This document shows, one piece after another, positions 43,324-52,233 of a stretch of DNA of 64,000 bases. This DNA is from JADLHS01 sp044225555 (GTDB lineage Bacteria > Verrucomicrobiota > Verrucomicrobiia > Limisphaerales > JADLHS01), in contig JBGAIM010000022.1 of assembly GCA_044225555.1 (NCBI GenBank), positions 11,240-75,239 of the forward strand. The letters run 5' to 3'. Each line of letters opens with the position of its first letter. Within the stretch, counting starts at the first letter, position 1. Below the pieces are notes generated by a model that was given only the letters and a program-made list of their open reading frames with translations, was not told the origin of the DNA and searched no databases. The translations under genes and the position numbers were made by a program.

Positions 43324-44133
43324 TTAGTAGTAATAGTTGCCAAGGAGATGTTTGATTTGAAGATCAGGGCTACCTGTTCCCGTAAGGTTGAGGCGCTTGC
43401 CGGTCGTCCATTCGACAGAACCGTCCGACCACGCTCGATGGATGCCATCGAGTTCATCAGCATGGTAGCGGAAATCGGGATACTTGACCTGCTTGCGGGC
43501 ATGAAAGAATTCAAAGCGACGCGCGTCGGGCGTAATGAATTCATCGAGCACGTCCGTCCAAAGAACGCCGCGTCTGGTGTTCTTGAGATCGGCTGAGTGT
43601 GGTGCGTTCAGCAGGGTTGCAAAACCCATGCTGACCATCCGCGAACTCTCAATTCCTCCGTAGTAGGCGTAACCCGTGTAAAGTCCGCCGCCAAGGGTCA
43701 CGCCTTCCGCGTGACCGGATGCCGCGGCCATCGGACAATTGATCCAACGCGGTTGTTCGGCCCGCTTGGGCCAGGTTGCCGCCGGTCCGCTCGGAATGGT
43801 CATCCTCAGCGTTTCGGCCATGACCTTGAGGCGATCCACGGTGATGGTGCTCGGCACGAAATCATTACCCGCAGGCAACTGTCCGTGGTCGTTGCAATAC
43901 ATCGTGTCGGCCAGCGCAAATTGCTTGAGATTGTTCAAACAGACGGTGCGCTTGGCACGCTGCTTTGCCGAGGAGAGTGTCGGCAGGAGTAACGCGGCAA
44001 GGATGGCAATGACCGCGATTACCACCAGCAGTTCCATCAGGGTGAATCCAAGACAAGGACTGCACCGCCTGCCGCCGCGAGCGCACGCGACGGCAGGACG
44101 TTGCAACTGGGTTGTTGGCGACCGCAAGTTCAC
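43324..44133 (-). CDS. Prepilin-like secreted protein, coupled to the upstream gene
   Basis: 269 residues from a GTG at 44133. That GTG overlaps the TGA stop of the preceding gene as GTGA, which decides the start. The leader is long (about 32 residues) and ends in CSPCLG before FTLMELLVVIAVIAILAALL. The globular part has AKQRAKRTVCLNNLKQFALA and an imperfect H...DG near the end (HRAWSDGSVEW). The same GTGA junction is found at 52899-52902. Confidence 0.85.
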   Translation of the reverse strand: MNLRSPTTQLQRPAVACARGGRRCSPCLGFTLMELLVVIAVIAILAALLLPTLSSAKQRAKRTVCLNNLKQFALADTMYCNDHGQLPAGNDFVPSTITVDRLKVMAETLRMTIPSGPAATWPKRAEQPRWINCPMAAASGHAEGVTLGGGLYTGYAYYGGIESSRMVSMGFATLLNAPHSADLKNTRRGVLWTDVLDEFITPDARRFEFFHARKQVKYPDFRYHADELDGIHRAWSDGSVEWTTGKRLNLTGTGSPDLQIKHLLGNYYY

Positions 44134-45707
44134 GGTTGCTGAATTCGGAAGTACCTTGCTGGTTCGGTCGGATTGATCGGAATTGAATTGGAACTCACGC
44201 CGCTGCCATCGAAAGCACTGGCGAGCGCCGTGCTCCACTCCGACAAAGACAGGTTCAAGTTCGTCGTCGAAAGCAACGTAAAGCCACTTCCCGGAAGACC
44301 GTTTGCAGCCTGCACCACCAGATTGCCGCCCGAGGTGGTGAGTTGATTGATGACCGGCGTGGTTAGAGGAGCGGTGTAACCGGTGAAGTTGAACGTGCCC
44401 ACATTCGCGAGCGTGTCACCCGGTGTGCCGAACAGGAAGTTTGCCACTTCAAAGGACACGCCCAGATTCCCCGAGATGGTGAACGAGTTCGTCGTTTCCA
44501 CGACGTTCACGGTCATGAGATCAAACACGGCTGCCGCCGGAGGGATGTTGCCGTAGAGATACCAACCCGTCCCGCCGAGCGCGATGCGAGCGGGGTCATA
44601 TTGGAGAGTAAAATCGCCGAACAAGAGATTGCCGCCGATTCCACCCAGCACAGCGAATCGCGCCACGCCTCCCAATCCAATGCTGCCAACGTGATTCGTC
44701 AGATTGCCGCTCGGGTAAAGGAATGTGGTCGGCTGCGTGAACCGCGTGGGCAAATTGGAGACAGTCGCTCCATTCATCGCGTAGATTTCGTTCGTATAGG
44801 AGAAGCCAGCCTGCACGTTGGTCAGCAGTTGGCTTTGGTTGATCGCGTTTGCCTGCGCTTGGTTGAAGAACGCCGACAGTGTCAGCACGGGCGGGGTCGC
44901 GAAGCCCGACGCGAGCGACTCCCATGCGCTCTGGCTGTAGTTGATGACTGCCTTGCCCGCGACGACGCGTGATACTCCGGCTGGAACCAGTTCGATATGG
45001 CCGAGAATCATATTCGTATCGAGATGGCCGTTCACGTCCTGGAAGAACAGCAGCCAGTCGGTGTTGCCGAAGACGTAATCCGCCGACAGGTGCAGGTTGC
45101 CGTTGATCGTTTCCGTCGTCACGTTGCGCAACTCGAACAAGCTGCCTTGGCCCGGGCCAGAGGTGGCATAGAGTTTCCAAATGGAATCCGCCGGGTCTTG
45201 CATCAAGGCCAGATGCTCCCACCAAACCGACGCGCCTGGTTCGTTGAAATCGCTGGTGGAACGGAACGAACCGCCGAGCCCAATGTAGCCATTCGTGTTC
45301 GAGGTGGAGTTGTAAGAGGTGATCTTGTGATTCGCTGCAAAGCTGTTGCTGCCGTAACTGTTCACCAGCAAAACAAACCCGCCAGCGGGTTGCGCCAACG
45401 GATAGTCCGGCAACGGCGTCAGGTAAGCACTGGGATACGGTGCGGACACCCAATTCGTTCCTTCAAAACGGTCCGGGAACATCCATCGCTGACCGTCAAT
45501 ATCAGCGCATGAGTTGGTAATTCCTGTGGGGTTGGAACTAATGTCCGTGTATTCCGCGCTCGGAGCGATGGTGGCCCATGCCGCACGATCATAAGTGAGA
45601 TAAACGACGCCGTTGGCGGTCGTGTTAGGCAGAACGGCTGCCGAAACTTGGAAGGTCGATATGCCAGCGAATGTGGCGATCGCAGTTGCCGCAAAGATCT
45701 TTTTCAT
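44130..45707 (-). CDS. Large secreted protein with FYR-type C-terminus
   Basis: 525 residues, signal peptide MKKIFAATAIATFAGISTFQ ending near VSAA. The body is beta-rich without a family I recognise. Two half-similar segments each hold a T/S-Y-x-x-x-A-W pattern (VYLTYDRAAWATIAPS; VINYSQSAWESLA) and may be an internal repeat. The end is the shared module (LSTTNLNLSLSEWSTAL ... ARYFRIQQP). It is upstream of, and coupled to, the prepilin-like gene. Confidence 0.7.
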   Translation of the reverse strand: MKKIFAATAIATFAGISTFQVSAAVLPNTTANGVVYLTYDRAAWATIAPSAEYTDISSNPTGITNSCADIDGQRWMFPDRFEGTNWVSAPYPSAYLTPLPDYPLAQPAGGFVLLVNSYGSNSFAANHKITSYNSTSNTNGYIGLGGSFRSTSDFNEPGASVWWEHLALMQDPADSIWKLYATSGPGQGSLFELRNVTTETINGNLHLSADYVFGNTDWLLFFQDVNGHLDTNMILGHIELVPAGVSRVVAGKAVINYSQSAWESLASGFATPPVLTLSAFFNQAQANAINQSQLLTNVQAGFSYTNEIYAMNGATVSNLPTRFTQPTTFLYPSGNLTNHVGSIGLGGVARFAVLGGIGGNLLFGDFTLQYDPARIALGGTGWYLYGNIPPAAAVFDLMTVNVVETTNSFTISGNLGVSFEVANFLFGTPGDTLANVGTFNFTGYTAPLTTPVINQLTTSGGNLVVQAANGLPGSGFTLLSTTNLNLSLSEWSTALASAFDGSGVSSNSIPINPTEPARYFRIQQP

Positions 45708-45933
45708 AACCTGAGATGTCGATACGATTTCAAATTTAACGTTTCACTGATGCCCAGAACCGTGCAGCGGTTGCTCCAGGCGCAACGCCAGAACGGACAA
45801 AGACATTTCAAATAATTGCCGACCGCAGGCGACAGCCCTTGGTCAAAACGGAATGGGAATAGTTCCCGCAGTCTGAAACGCGGACACAAAAGTGCCCGAG
45901 TAGACCGAGGGATTTAGGAATGAGACGGAAGAA

Positions 45934-46314
45934 TCAAACCGACCGGGGACGCGGCTTGGGAGGTTCGTCGGATCGCGTGGAGGCGTCTTGGTGTGGCGAA
46001 GGAATCAACTCGCGGTCGCAGGAAAAATGATACGTCGTGCTCTGCCAGACCAAGCCCAACTCGCTCTTTGAGCCGGGCTTCACATTTTGCTTCTGTTCCT
46101 GCTCTTTTTCCTCGGCGCGGCCCTTCTTGATCATCTTGCACATGGGGCAAGGATGCTCACCGTCGAAGGTTTTACTCACCGCTTCAGTGAAGGAGGCATC
46201 GCGCGAATAGCTGACAACCATGCCGACCCAGGCGACCGATTGGAGCAACGCCCAGTGCAGGCCCAGACTCAGGATCAGCACGAGGACGGTGATAGTCTTG
46301 ATGGCAGCTCGCAT
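45934..46314 (-). CDS. HPCxMCK-family small membrane protein, copy 2
   Basis: 126 residues from the ATG at 46314, which overlaps the previous stop as TGATG. Span at 5-25 (IKTITVLVLILSLGLHWALL), then QSVAWVGMVVSYSRDASFTE and KTFDGEHPCPMCKMI. The tail has KPGSKSELGL, YHFSCDRE and DEPPKPRPRSV. It is more like copy 1 than copies 3 and 4. Followed by a 226-base gap before the next gene of the array. Confidence 0.75.
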   Translation of the reverse strand: MRAAIKTITVLVLILSLGLHWALLQSVAWVGMVVSYSRDASFTEAVSKTFDGEHPCPMCKMIKKGRAEEKEQEQKQNVKPGSKSELGLVWQSTTYHFSCDRELIPSPHQDASTRSDEPPKPRPRSV

Positions 46315-47180
46315 CACGGCAGGTTGTTCAAGTGGCGGATGCGATAAAGCCGATGCGGCGTTGGCGCATTTGTTTCGGAAAGCGTTTGCAGATTGTTGTT
46401 GCCGCGCAACGGTCCGGCCACTGTTTGCCAATTGGGTGTTGCGAGCGATTCGTTGGCTTCCAAAATATTGCTGATGCCGGGCGGGCAGCGGAACGATAGG
46501 GTGACGCGATTGGTAAAGAGCTGGATATTTTCAATCCGCACCCCGGCCTGGAAGCGCACCGGGAGAATATCCGACGGCGCTTGAATCGGCCCGCCGTTCA
46601 ATCCATTGGTCGAGAGATCAATGACGCGGAAACCCACCGTATAAGTTCCCGGCAGACTGGTCGTGAATTCGCGACCGTGAATGTGGCCATAGGGATCAGC
46701 CCCAGGCTCGCCGTCATTTTCACTGACAACGAGATAGTTCGTGCCATCGGTCGTGCCGACGGGGACGCTGAAGGTGATGACGCCGAGGTCGCTTTCTCCG
46801 TCACCCTCCCAAAATGCAAAGCTGCCGCCGGGCGGGCCGTCCACACTGACAACTTGCACGGCCAGACGCGAACCGAATGCGGCGTGATTGGTGATTGGGC
46901 CACCATTAGCCAGAGTTCCGGCCAAGGCGGTGAAGGTCAGCACATCGCCGCGATAGTAACCGGCGTTCAATCCGTTCGTGCGCAGGATTTGCGGGAACGA
47001 GTAAGTGCTGAGGTTCGCGTCAAAGGCCGAGCCGTTGCTGAAGAACAACTTGTCGTTTTGATTCGTGCCGAGCGCGCCGGAGAAGAGGTGCGTGTCGCTG
47101 AAGCTTGGGAGCGCGAACGCCCCCAAGCCCACCAACGCAAACACTATCACCCGAGCGAAATTCTGGTGCAGGCAGCGCAT
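46314..47180 (-). CDS. Secreted His-motif protein with FYR-type C-terminus, copy 1
   Basis: 288 residues. The signal peptide ends near LPSFS, leaving a mature start DTHLFSGALGTNQ with His at position 3, a possible ATCUN copper site. In the middle, DPYGHIHGREFTTSLPGTYT with FRVIDLSTNG resembles the HxH...PGxY pattern of choice-of-anchor M type surface proteins, some of which are zinc-regulated; that link is an inference. The end is QTVAGPL ... RLYRIRHLNNLP. It is clearly paralogous to the gene at 48097-48978. Confidence 0.75.
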   Translation of the reverse strand: MRCLHQNFARVIVFALVGLGAFALPSFSDTHLFSGALGTNQNDKLFFSNGSAFDANLSTYSFPQILRTNGLNAGYYRGDVLTFTALAGTLANGGPITNHAAFGSRLAVQVVSVDGPPGGSFAFWEGDGESDLGVITFSVPVGTTDGTNYLVVSENDGEPGADPYGHIHGREFTTSLPGTYTVGFRVIDLSTNGLNGGPIQAPSDILPVRFQAGVRIENIQLFTNRVTLSFRCPPGISNILEANESLATPNWQTVAGPLRGNNNLQTLSETNAPTPHRLYRIRHLNNLP

Positions 47181-47183
47181 AGC

Positions 47184-48023
47184 TCAAGCATTGCGACGAC
47201 GCGCTGCGCGGCTCAAACACACCGCGCCCAGCCCGATCAATGCGAGCGCGGATGGCTCCGGCACGGGAGTGACCGAAAAGGTTGCCCCGATGCCATATGC
47301 GGAGAGTGCTGTCCCGGAGGTTTTGTTCGCAATGTCATTGCCGCCGATAAAGATGGTGTAGTCACCCGCATCGAGCAGGAAGTTACCCGAGATCGTGTTT
47401 GCCCCGCCGGTGGCCGCCACCGAACCTTTGTAGATAAAGCTGCTGAGCTGCGAGAAATCGCCGGGGAGGTCGCCGTCACCGCCGATTTTCCAGTCGCCCA
47501 GCGCATTCCAACTGCCATCGGTTGGGCTTTCGTCGGTGGCAAGTGGATTCAGGTTTTGTTGCACCCACCAGGTACGCCACGCAACGGAGGCCGCGCCGAA
47601 ATCATGGTCGGCACTCACCGCGTTGGTGGTTTGGCTGGGAGGACTAAACGGGGAGAGAGCCGCCAGTCCGGAGTAAATTGAGAAGGCGGGATTCAGCCCG
47701 CCGAGTGATGTCCCCGTAGCGGTTGGATTGGCGAAAACGTCCAAACTTATGGTGGCGGTGTTGTCGAGATGGAAACGGAAAGCCCGACCGCGATGGCTGT
47801 CGCCGAGAATGCCGTCGGCGGCATCGGCCCAGCCGTAATTGCCGGTGACGGTTTGGTTGTTGATGGACAGTGTCCCGAACGTCAGGCCGGTGTAGGAGCC
47901 AAAGTCGCGTCCGGTATAACTAATGTGCGCTTGAGCGATGTTTCCCGCCAGCAGGGTGGCGGCCAGGGCGCTGAGGACTCCGGCGAAGCGCTTGGCTTCG
48001 CGTGATCTGATGTTGTTTTTCAT
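47184..48023 (-). CDS. PEP-CTERM surface protein with a mature N-terminal His
   Basis: 279 residues. The signal peptide should be cut at AQA, giving a mature start of HISYTGRDFGSYTG. An N-terminal His is the first half of a copper histidine brace in several families; whether it is one here cannot be told. The body is beta-rich (LLDAGDYTIFIGGND) and ends in VPEPSALALIGLGAVCLSRA with RRRNA, a PEP-CTERM anchor. It lies between the two His-motif paralogues, three bases before the second. Confidence 0.85.
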   Translation of the reverse strand: MKNNIRSREAKRFAGVLSALAATLLAGNIAQAHISYTGRDFGSYTGLTFGTLSINNQTVTGNYGWADAADGILGDSHRGRAFRFHLDNTATISLDVFANPTATGTSLGGLNPAFSIYSGLAALSPFSPPSQTTNAVSADHDFGAASVAWRTWWVQQNLNPLATDESPTDGSWNALGDWKIGGDGDLPGDFSQLSSFIYKGSVAATGGANTISGNFLLDAGDYTIFIGGNDIANKTSGTALSAYGIGATFSVTPVPEPSALALIGLGAVCLSRAARRRNA

Positions 48024-48096
48024 TCTTTGCCTTTTTGTTTGTTGTTTCTGTTTACGTTTTGGTTTTTCGGATTTCCGAAAATTAGTTTGCTCGCGC

Positions 48097-48978
48097 TTAC
48101 GGCGTGGTCTTGCGCAGGCGATAATATCGGGTTGGTGCGGACGCGCTCAGGTCGGTGACCCAACGCAATTCGCTGTGGTCGGTGCCGCTGATGGTGGCGA
48201 TCGTCGCCCAATTCGTGCCGGTCGGGGTCGGGCCTGCTTCGAGGATGCAATCCTTGAAGCCCGGCAGACCGAAGCGCGCGGTCACGACATTGTTGCTCCG
48301 AGAAAAATTGCTCAGAGTCAGCCCCGCTTGCAGATAGAAATAGGTGATGGCTGACGGCAATTGTACCGGCGTGCCACCTGGCCCGTTGTTGGCGGTGTCC
48401 AGCAATTGCAAGCCGAGCGTGTAAAGTCCGGGTTTGTCCAGCGTGAAGCGGCGTCCGTGGATGTGACCATATGGATCGGATTCGGGATCGAAGGGATCGC
48501 CTTCGCTCAGGTTGAAACGATTTGTGCCATTGGTCGCGCCGACCGGGATCGTGAACAGCGGCGCGGGCTGCAATGGATTTGTGTTTTCATCCCAGATTGT
48601 CAGCGTTCCGCCCGCCGGGCCTTGCAATGAGACGAAACGCAGTTCGATGTAAGTTCCCAACGCCGCTGCGTTCGCGCTTGGGCCGCCGGTGAAAATCGTG
48701 GCGGGCAGCGCGGAAAAAGTCGTCGCCGACTGATACAGTCCAGGATAGAGATCGGGAATGTTGCTCTCGAGATAGATGCAGGCGGGCGATCCCGTGAAGC
48801 CGCCATACGAATTGGTGTCCCACAGATCACCGTTCACGAACCAGAGCGGCGTGCCGGCGATTTGGTTGGTGGCGCCGGCATAGATGTGGCCGTGTTGGGC
48901 GTGGGCTGGAAACCAGAATATTTGACTGAGGCAGATTGAGAGCAGGGCAAAGCCCTGGCGAAGGACGCGAGCGTTCAT
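48097..48978 (-). CDS. Secreted His-motif protein with FYR-type C-terminus, copy 2
   Basis: 293 residues. Signal peptide ending near PAHA, mature start QHGHIYAGATNQIAGTPLWF. The central ESDPYGHIHGRRFTLDKPGL with LQLLDTANNG matches the paralogue at 46314-47180. The C-terminus is TNWATIATISG ... TRYYRLRKTTP. Multiple His in the first residues and the HIH motif point to metal binding. It is upstream of the PEP-CTERM gene in the same run. Confidence 0.75.
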   Translation of the reverse strand: MNARVLRQGFALLSICLSQIFWFPAHAQHGHIYAGATNQIAGTPLWFVNGDLWDTNSYGGFTGSPACIYLESNIPDLYPGLYQSATTFSALPATIFTGGPSANAAALGTYIELRFVSLQGPAGGTLTIWDENTNPLQPAPLFTIPVGATNGTNRFNLSEGDPFDPESDPYGHIHGRRFTLDKPGLYTLGLQLLDTANNGPGGTPVQLPSAITYFYLQAGLTLSNFSRSNNVVTARFGLPGFKDCILEAGPTPTGTNWATIATISGTDHSELRWVTDLSASAPTRYYRLRKTTP

Positions 48979-49003
48979 GGATTTTGTTGAGGTAACGAAC
49001 GGA

Positions 49004-49690
49004 TTACGGATTGCCTTGGGGATGGATGAAACGCCCCCCGGTTTCCGTCAACTTGGGCCGGACGTGCTGCCACTTGATCCCTTGCACGTGACCGTCGAGA
49101 AACAGGTAGGTTGCCGCGCCGAGGTGGCGTTGCACCACCACCTGAGTTGAGAAAATATCCGGGGAATAACCCGCACCATCTGCGGCACGGCCGGCAAAAT
49201 GAAAATGATCCTCGTTCAACAACAACTCGGACGACTCCGTCATCCACACCGTGTCCGAGGCGCTCGGCACTTGGGCGCGGCGCGCGATCGGGGTGGGATT
49301 TCCGGGCAGGGTCACGAGGTTGACCAGAAAATCATTCACTGCATAACTGTAAGAACGGCTTGAACCCGGTTTCTCGACCGGGCAGAGATAGGTGTTCGTG
49401 GCGCTGCCGAGACTGGTGGCGCTGATCTTGGCGCTGAGATAAGGCGTCAATGAAGCCACCCATGAAATGTTGCCCGTCATGTGCACCGACGCCGGCAAGC
49501 GGTCGTCGAAGTCATTGGAGTACATCCAGGTGGCCAACCCCAGTTGCTTGAGGTTGTTCACACATTGAGTTGAGCGCGCACGGCCTCTCGCCCGGCCCAA
49601 GGCGGGCAGCAGCATCGCGGCGAGAACGGCGATGATCGCAATCACCACCAGCAACTCAATGAGCGTGAAACCTGATTTTTTTCGTCGCAT
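49004..49690 (-). CDS. Prepilin-like secreted protein with H-X9-DG motif
   Basis: 228 residues from the ATG at 49690, which gives the short leader MRRKKSG before FTLIELLVVIAIIAVLAAML. Later RARGRARSTQCVNNLKQLGL, YLCPVEKPG, and HLGAATYLFLDGH, an exact H-X9-DG. It sits between HPCxMCK copy 3 and the His-motif protein, 25 bases before the latter. Confidence 0.88.
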   Translation of the reverse strand: MRRKKSGFTLIELLVVIAIIAVLAAMLLPALGRARGRARSTQCVNNLKQLGLATWMYSNDFDDRLPASVHMTGNISWVASLTPYLSAKISATSLGSATNTYLCPVEKPGSSRSYSYAVNDFLVNLVTLPGNPTPIARRAQVPSASDTVWMTESSELLLNEDHFHFAGRAADGAGYSPDIFSTQVVVQRHLGAATYLFLDGHVQGIKWQHVRPKLTETGGRFIHPQGNP

Positions 49691-49811
49691 GACCAATCGC
49701 TCGAACGCATGGCGTTCGAGACGGAACAATTTCGGGAAACATCACCGGACGCGAGCAGACGCATTCCGATGAACGAGAAGGTCGGTTGATAAAACCGACA
49801 CCGAATGAAGA

Positions 49812-50255
49812 TCAAACCGCCAGGGGCGGCGGGGTGGGCGGCGCTTCAGTCCAGGAGGTGAGCGGCTCCGTCAGCACGGTCAGGAGATCAAAATCCGTGG
49901 GGGCGGCGAAAACCAACGTCGGACGTTCTGAAACAAATTCGAGTTTCGCGGCGGGCGAGGGAAATTCGGTTTTCTTCTCGGACTTTTTGCCGGCGGAAAT
50001 CTGCTTGCACATCGTGCAGGGATGTTTGCCATCGAAAGTCCTGGTCAAGGCTTCGGACCAGGAGCCGGTTTGCAGATTTTCCGCCAGCATGTTCGTCCAC
50101 GCCACCGTTTGAAGCACCGCCCAATGACCGCCCGTGGCCACGAGCAACGCGGCAATCAAGAGGACATGACCCAAGCGGACTAACACCAGGCGAGCATAAG
50201 CCATCGCCATGAGAGGGGAAGCAATTTTTGCTGTTCTTCGGACCTGGCGAATCAT
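49812..50255 (-). CDS. HPCxMCK-family small membrane protein, copy 3
   Basis: 147 residues; an internal ATG at 50210 is also possible. Span LGHVLLIAALLVATGGHWAV, then LQTVAWTNMLAENLQTGSWS and RTFDGKHPCTMCKQI, GKKSEKKTEFP and the tail TEAPPTPPPLAV. It is very close to copy 4 and less to copies 1 and 2. It lies 57 bases downstream of the CusF-SCO gene of cassette B, so a copper link is suggested by position. Confidence 0.78.
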   Translation of the reverse strand: MIRQVRRTAKIASPLMAMAYARLVLVRLGHVLLIAALLVATGGHWAVLQTVAWTNMLAENLQTGSWSEALTRTFDGKHPCTMCKQISAGKKSEKKTEFPSPAAKLEFVSERPTLVFAAPTDFDLLTVLTEPLTSWTEAPPTPPPLAV

Positions 50256-50312
50256 CTATTCCTAGGAGCGCTGACCGGCGCAAAGGTTCCCCGCCCAGTT
50301 TTTAGAGTAAGC

Positions 50313-51203
50313 TCATTTCGAAGCCGCCTCAGTGAGGGCCTCTGCGAGTTGCTTGGGCGTCCATTCATTGCCATCCAACTGGCGATGGATGCGACCTTGC
50401 GGGTCGAGGACGACGGTTCGCAGGTTGTGCGAAATGCTCCCGCCAGCTTCGCGATTGACCATAAGATCCAGGCGCGGCGCGAGTTCGGCCAGAGACTTCA
50501 TCGGCGCGGCGGCGAACAGCCAGCGGTCGGCGTTGTCCTTGCGATAGAAATTGGCGTAGCTCGAAAGCACCACCGGCTGATCGAAATCAGGGTCGAAGGA
50601 AATCGAGAGGAACTGCCAGTTCGTTGGTGTGTTAGTGGTGGCAAGAATCAGTTCGCGGGCCTTGGCGAAGTTGTTGCCCATTCGCGGGCAGTAATCTGGC
50701 AGTGGGCAGCGCGTGAAAATGAATGTGAACGCCACGGCCTTGCCCCGAAAATCCGAAAACCGGATGGCTTTGCCGGTTTCGGCCATCAATTCGTAATCCG
50801 GCAACTGATCGCCAGGTTTGAGTTCGGCGATTTGTGCCGGGGTGATGCGGGCTTTCGCCGCGGGCGTGCCGTTCGTGGCCGAAGCAACTTTGCGGACGTG
50901 ATCAATCCAGTGCGTGTCCTCTGTCGCCGTGAGTTGGAAGTTGATCGTGTCACCGGCACCAATACCGCTGAGTTCATTTGTGTCGCGCACGTTGAACTCC
51001 ATCGTCATGGCCGGCATGTAATTCGGGATTGCCTCATGGCGAATGACGGCTTTGCGACGGTCGGGAGCAATTTCCCGAACCACGCCACGCGCCGTGTGGG
51101 TTTGATTGGTTGCCGGACGAGCCTCGGCGGCCCGCGCCAGATTCGGCCGCGCGACAACTACCGTCAAAATGGCGATTGATATGGAAAAAATGGAGGGATT
51201 CAT
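50313..51203 (-). CDS. CusF-SCO fusion, copper chaperone (copy B)
   Basis: 296 residues, signal peptide ending near ARAAE. CusF-type domain at 35-100 with NYMPAMTMEFNV; SCO fold at 125-290 with FIFTRCPLPDYCPRM and ligand His in SISHNLRTVVLD. It overlaps the SCO gene before it by four bases (ATGA). Domain order and key residues match copy A at 37156-38061, so the two arose by duplication. Confidence 0.9.
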   Translation of the reverse strand: MNPSIFSISIAILTVVVARPNLARAAEARPATNQTHTARGVVREIAPDRRKAVIRHEAIPNYMPAMTMEFNVRDTNELSGIGAGDTINFQLTATEDTHWIDHVRKVASATNGTPAAKARITPAQIAELKPGDQLPDYELMAETGKAIRFSDFRGKAVAFTFIFTRCPLPDYCPRMGNNFAKARELILATTNTPTNWQFLSISFDPDFDQPVVLSSYANFYRKDNADRWLFAAAPMKSLAELAPRLDLMVNREAGGSISHNLRTVVLDPQGRIHRQLDGNEWTPKQLAEALTEAASK

Positions 51204-51925
51204 TTTGCTTGGGTGCGATTGCGTATGTTTTCGATTTCGGCGACCACGGTTTTGGCCACGTCGCGTTTCAGCCCATTGAACGAGGCGCAGACGTTGCCGA
51301 GCGGGTCCACCAACATGATGCGGTCGGTGCTGGTAAAGCCACCGGGAACCAATGATTCGAGTTCGGGTGATTTCGAGATGAAACTCGTTTCAATCAAGCC
51401 GTAAAGCTGGGGCTTTTCCCCGGTCAGGAACAACCAGCGATTGGAGTCGGCGCGGAAGCCGTTGGCAAACGCCGTGAGCGCGGCGGGTGTGTCGCTGCGT
51501 GGATCAACGCTGAGCGAAAGCAACTGAACATCGCTCGCCTCACCGATCATCGCCTGAATTTCCGCCATGCGGTCATTCACCGCCCGGCAACTCAGGGAGC
51601 AACTGGTAAACACGAAGTTCACCACGAGAATCTTTCCCGCCACGTCGGCGTCCGTCACCGTGCGCTCGCTCCGTTCTGTGAGCTGGAAGGGAACCAGTCG
51701 CCGGGGATGGTCCAGCTTGGCAGGTGCGAGCGCCGGACGTTCGCGCTCCCCGGTCCAAAAGACAATGCCGACGGCCACGCCGGCGATGGCCAGGCCGAGA
51801 CAAAGTGTGCCGATCAACTCCCGCCGCGTCAGACGCGTGTCGTCCGCCGCGGCGGGTGGTTGGCTTGCTTCAGAGCCGCTTTGGTTTTGGTGGTTTGACG
51901 AGTTTGGCTTCATAACCAGCTTCAA
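51200..51925 (-). CDS. SCO-like membrane-anchored protein (copy B, intact)
   Basis: 241 residues. The N-terminus has a Tat-like TRLTRRELIGTLCLGLAIAG and is probably a membrane anchor. The thioredoxin fold follows, with FVFTSCSLSCRAVNDRM, where CSLSC is the classical CX3C copper/thiol pair. At the place where SCO proteins have the copper-ligand His before the last strands, this one reads FTSTDRIMLVD with no His. It may be a thiol reductase rather than a copper carrier. It overlaps the HMA gene by 56 bases. Confidence 0.85.
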   Translation of the reverse strand: MKLVMKPNSSNHQNQSGSEASQPPAAADDTRLTRRELIGTLCLGLAIAGVAVGIVFWTGERERPALAPAKLDHPRRLVPFQLTERSERTVTDADVAGKILVVNFVFTSCSLSCRAVNDRMAEIQAMIGEASDVQLLSLSVDPRSDTPAALTAFANGFRADSNRWLFLTGEKPQLYGLIETSFISKSPELESLVPGGFTSTDRIMLVDPLGNVCASFNGLKRDVAKTVVAEIENIRNRTQAK

Positions 51926-52202
51926 CGATGGCCTGCTTCAAAGCTTGAGTCGACACACGATTCGTGTCGTAAGCCACGACTGCGAGGTTGTTACTGAGAG
52001 TCACCTCGGCGGATGCCACGCCCGGCACACGCCTCAATTCCGAGGCAATGCCGCGCGCGCAACCGTCACAACTCATGCCCTTGATCACGAATTGATTGGT
52101 GGCGTTGGCCGTGGCAACTGGTGTTTCCTCCGCCAAGGCGAAGACAGGCAGCAATAGAATCGCCGCCAGGATTCCGAGTCTTCGTGGTTTCAGTGAGTTC
52201 AT
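51870..52202 (-). CDS. Periplasmic HMA-domain metallochaperone (copy B)
   Basis: 110 residues, signal peptide ending near FALAEE. Single HMA domain with GMSCDGCARGIASELRRVPG. Only a few substitutions separate its domain from copy A. Its last 18 codons also encode, in another frame, the start of the SCO gene. It follows the prepilin-like gene by 31 bases. Confidence 0.92.
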   Translation of the reverse strand: MNSLKPRRLGILAAILLLPVFALAEETPVATANATNQFVIKGMSCDGCARGIASELRRVPGVASAEVTLSNNLAVVAYDTNRVSTQALKQAIVEAGYEAKLVKPPKPKRL

Positions 52203-52233
52203 TTTTTGTCGAGAAGTTTGGATTCAGTCCCGT

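Noticed and set aside
45704..45889. 61-codon minus-strand frame in the gap after HPCxMCK copy 2
   Set aside because: Cys/Arg-rich, no motif, ends at the start of the next gene; more likely a leader region.
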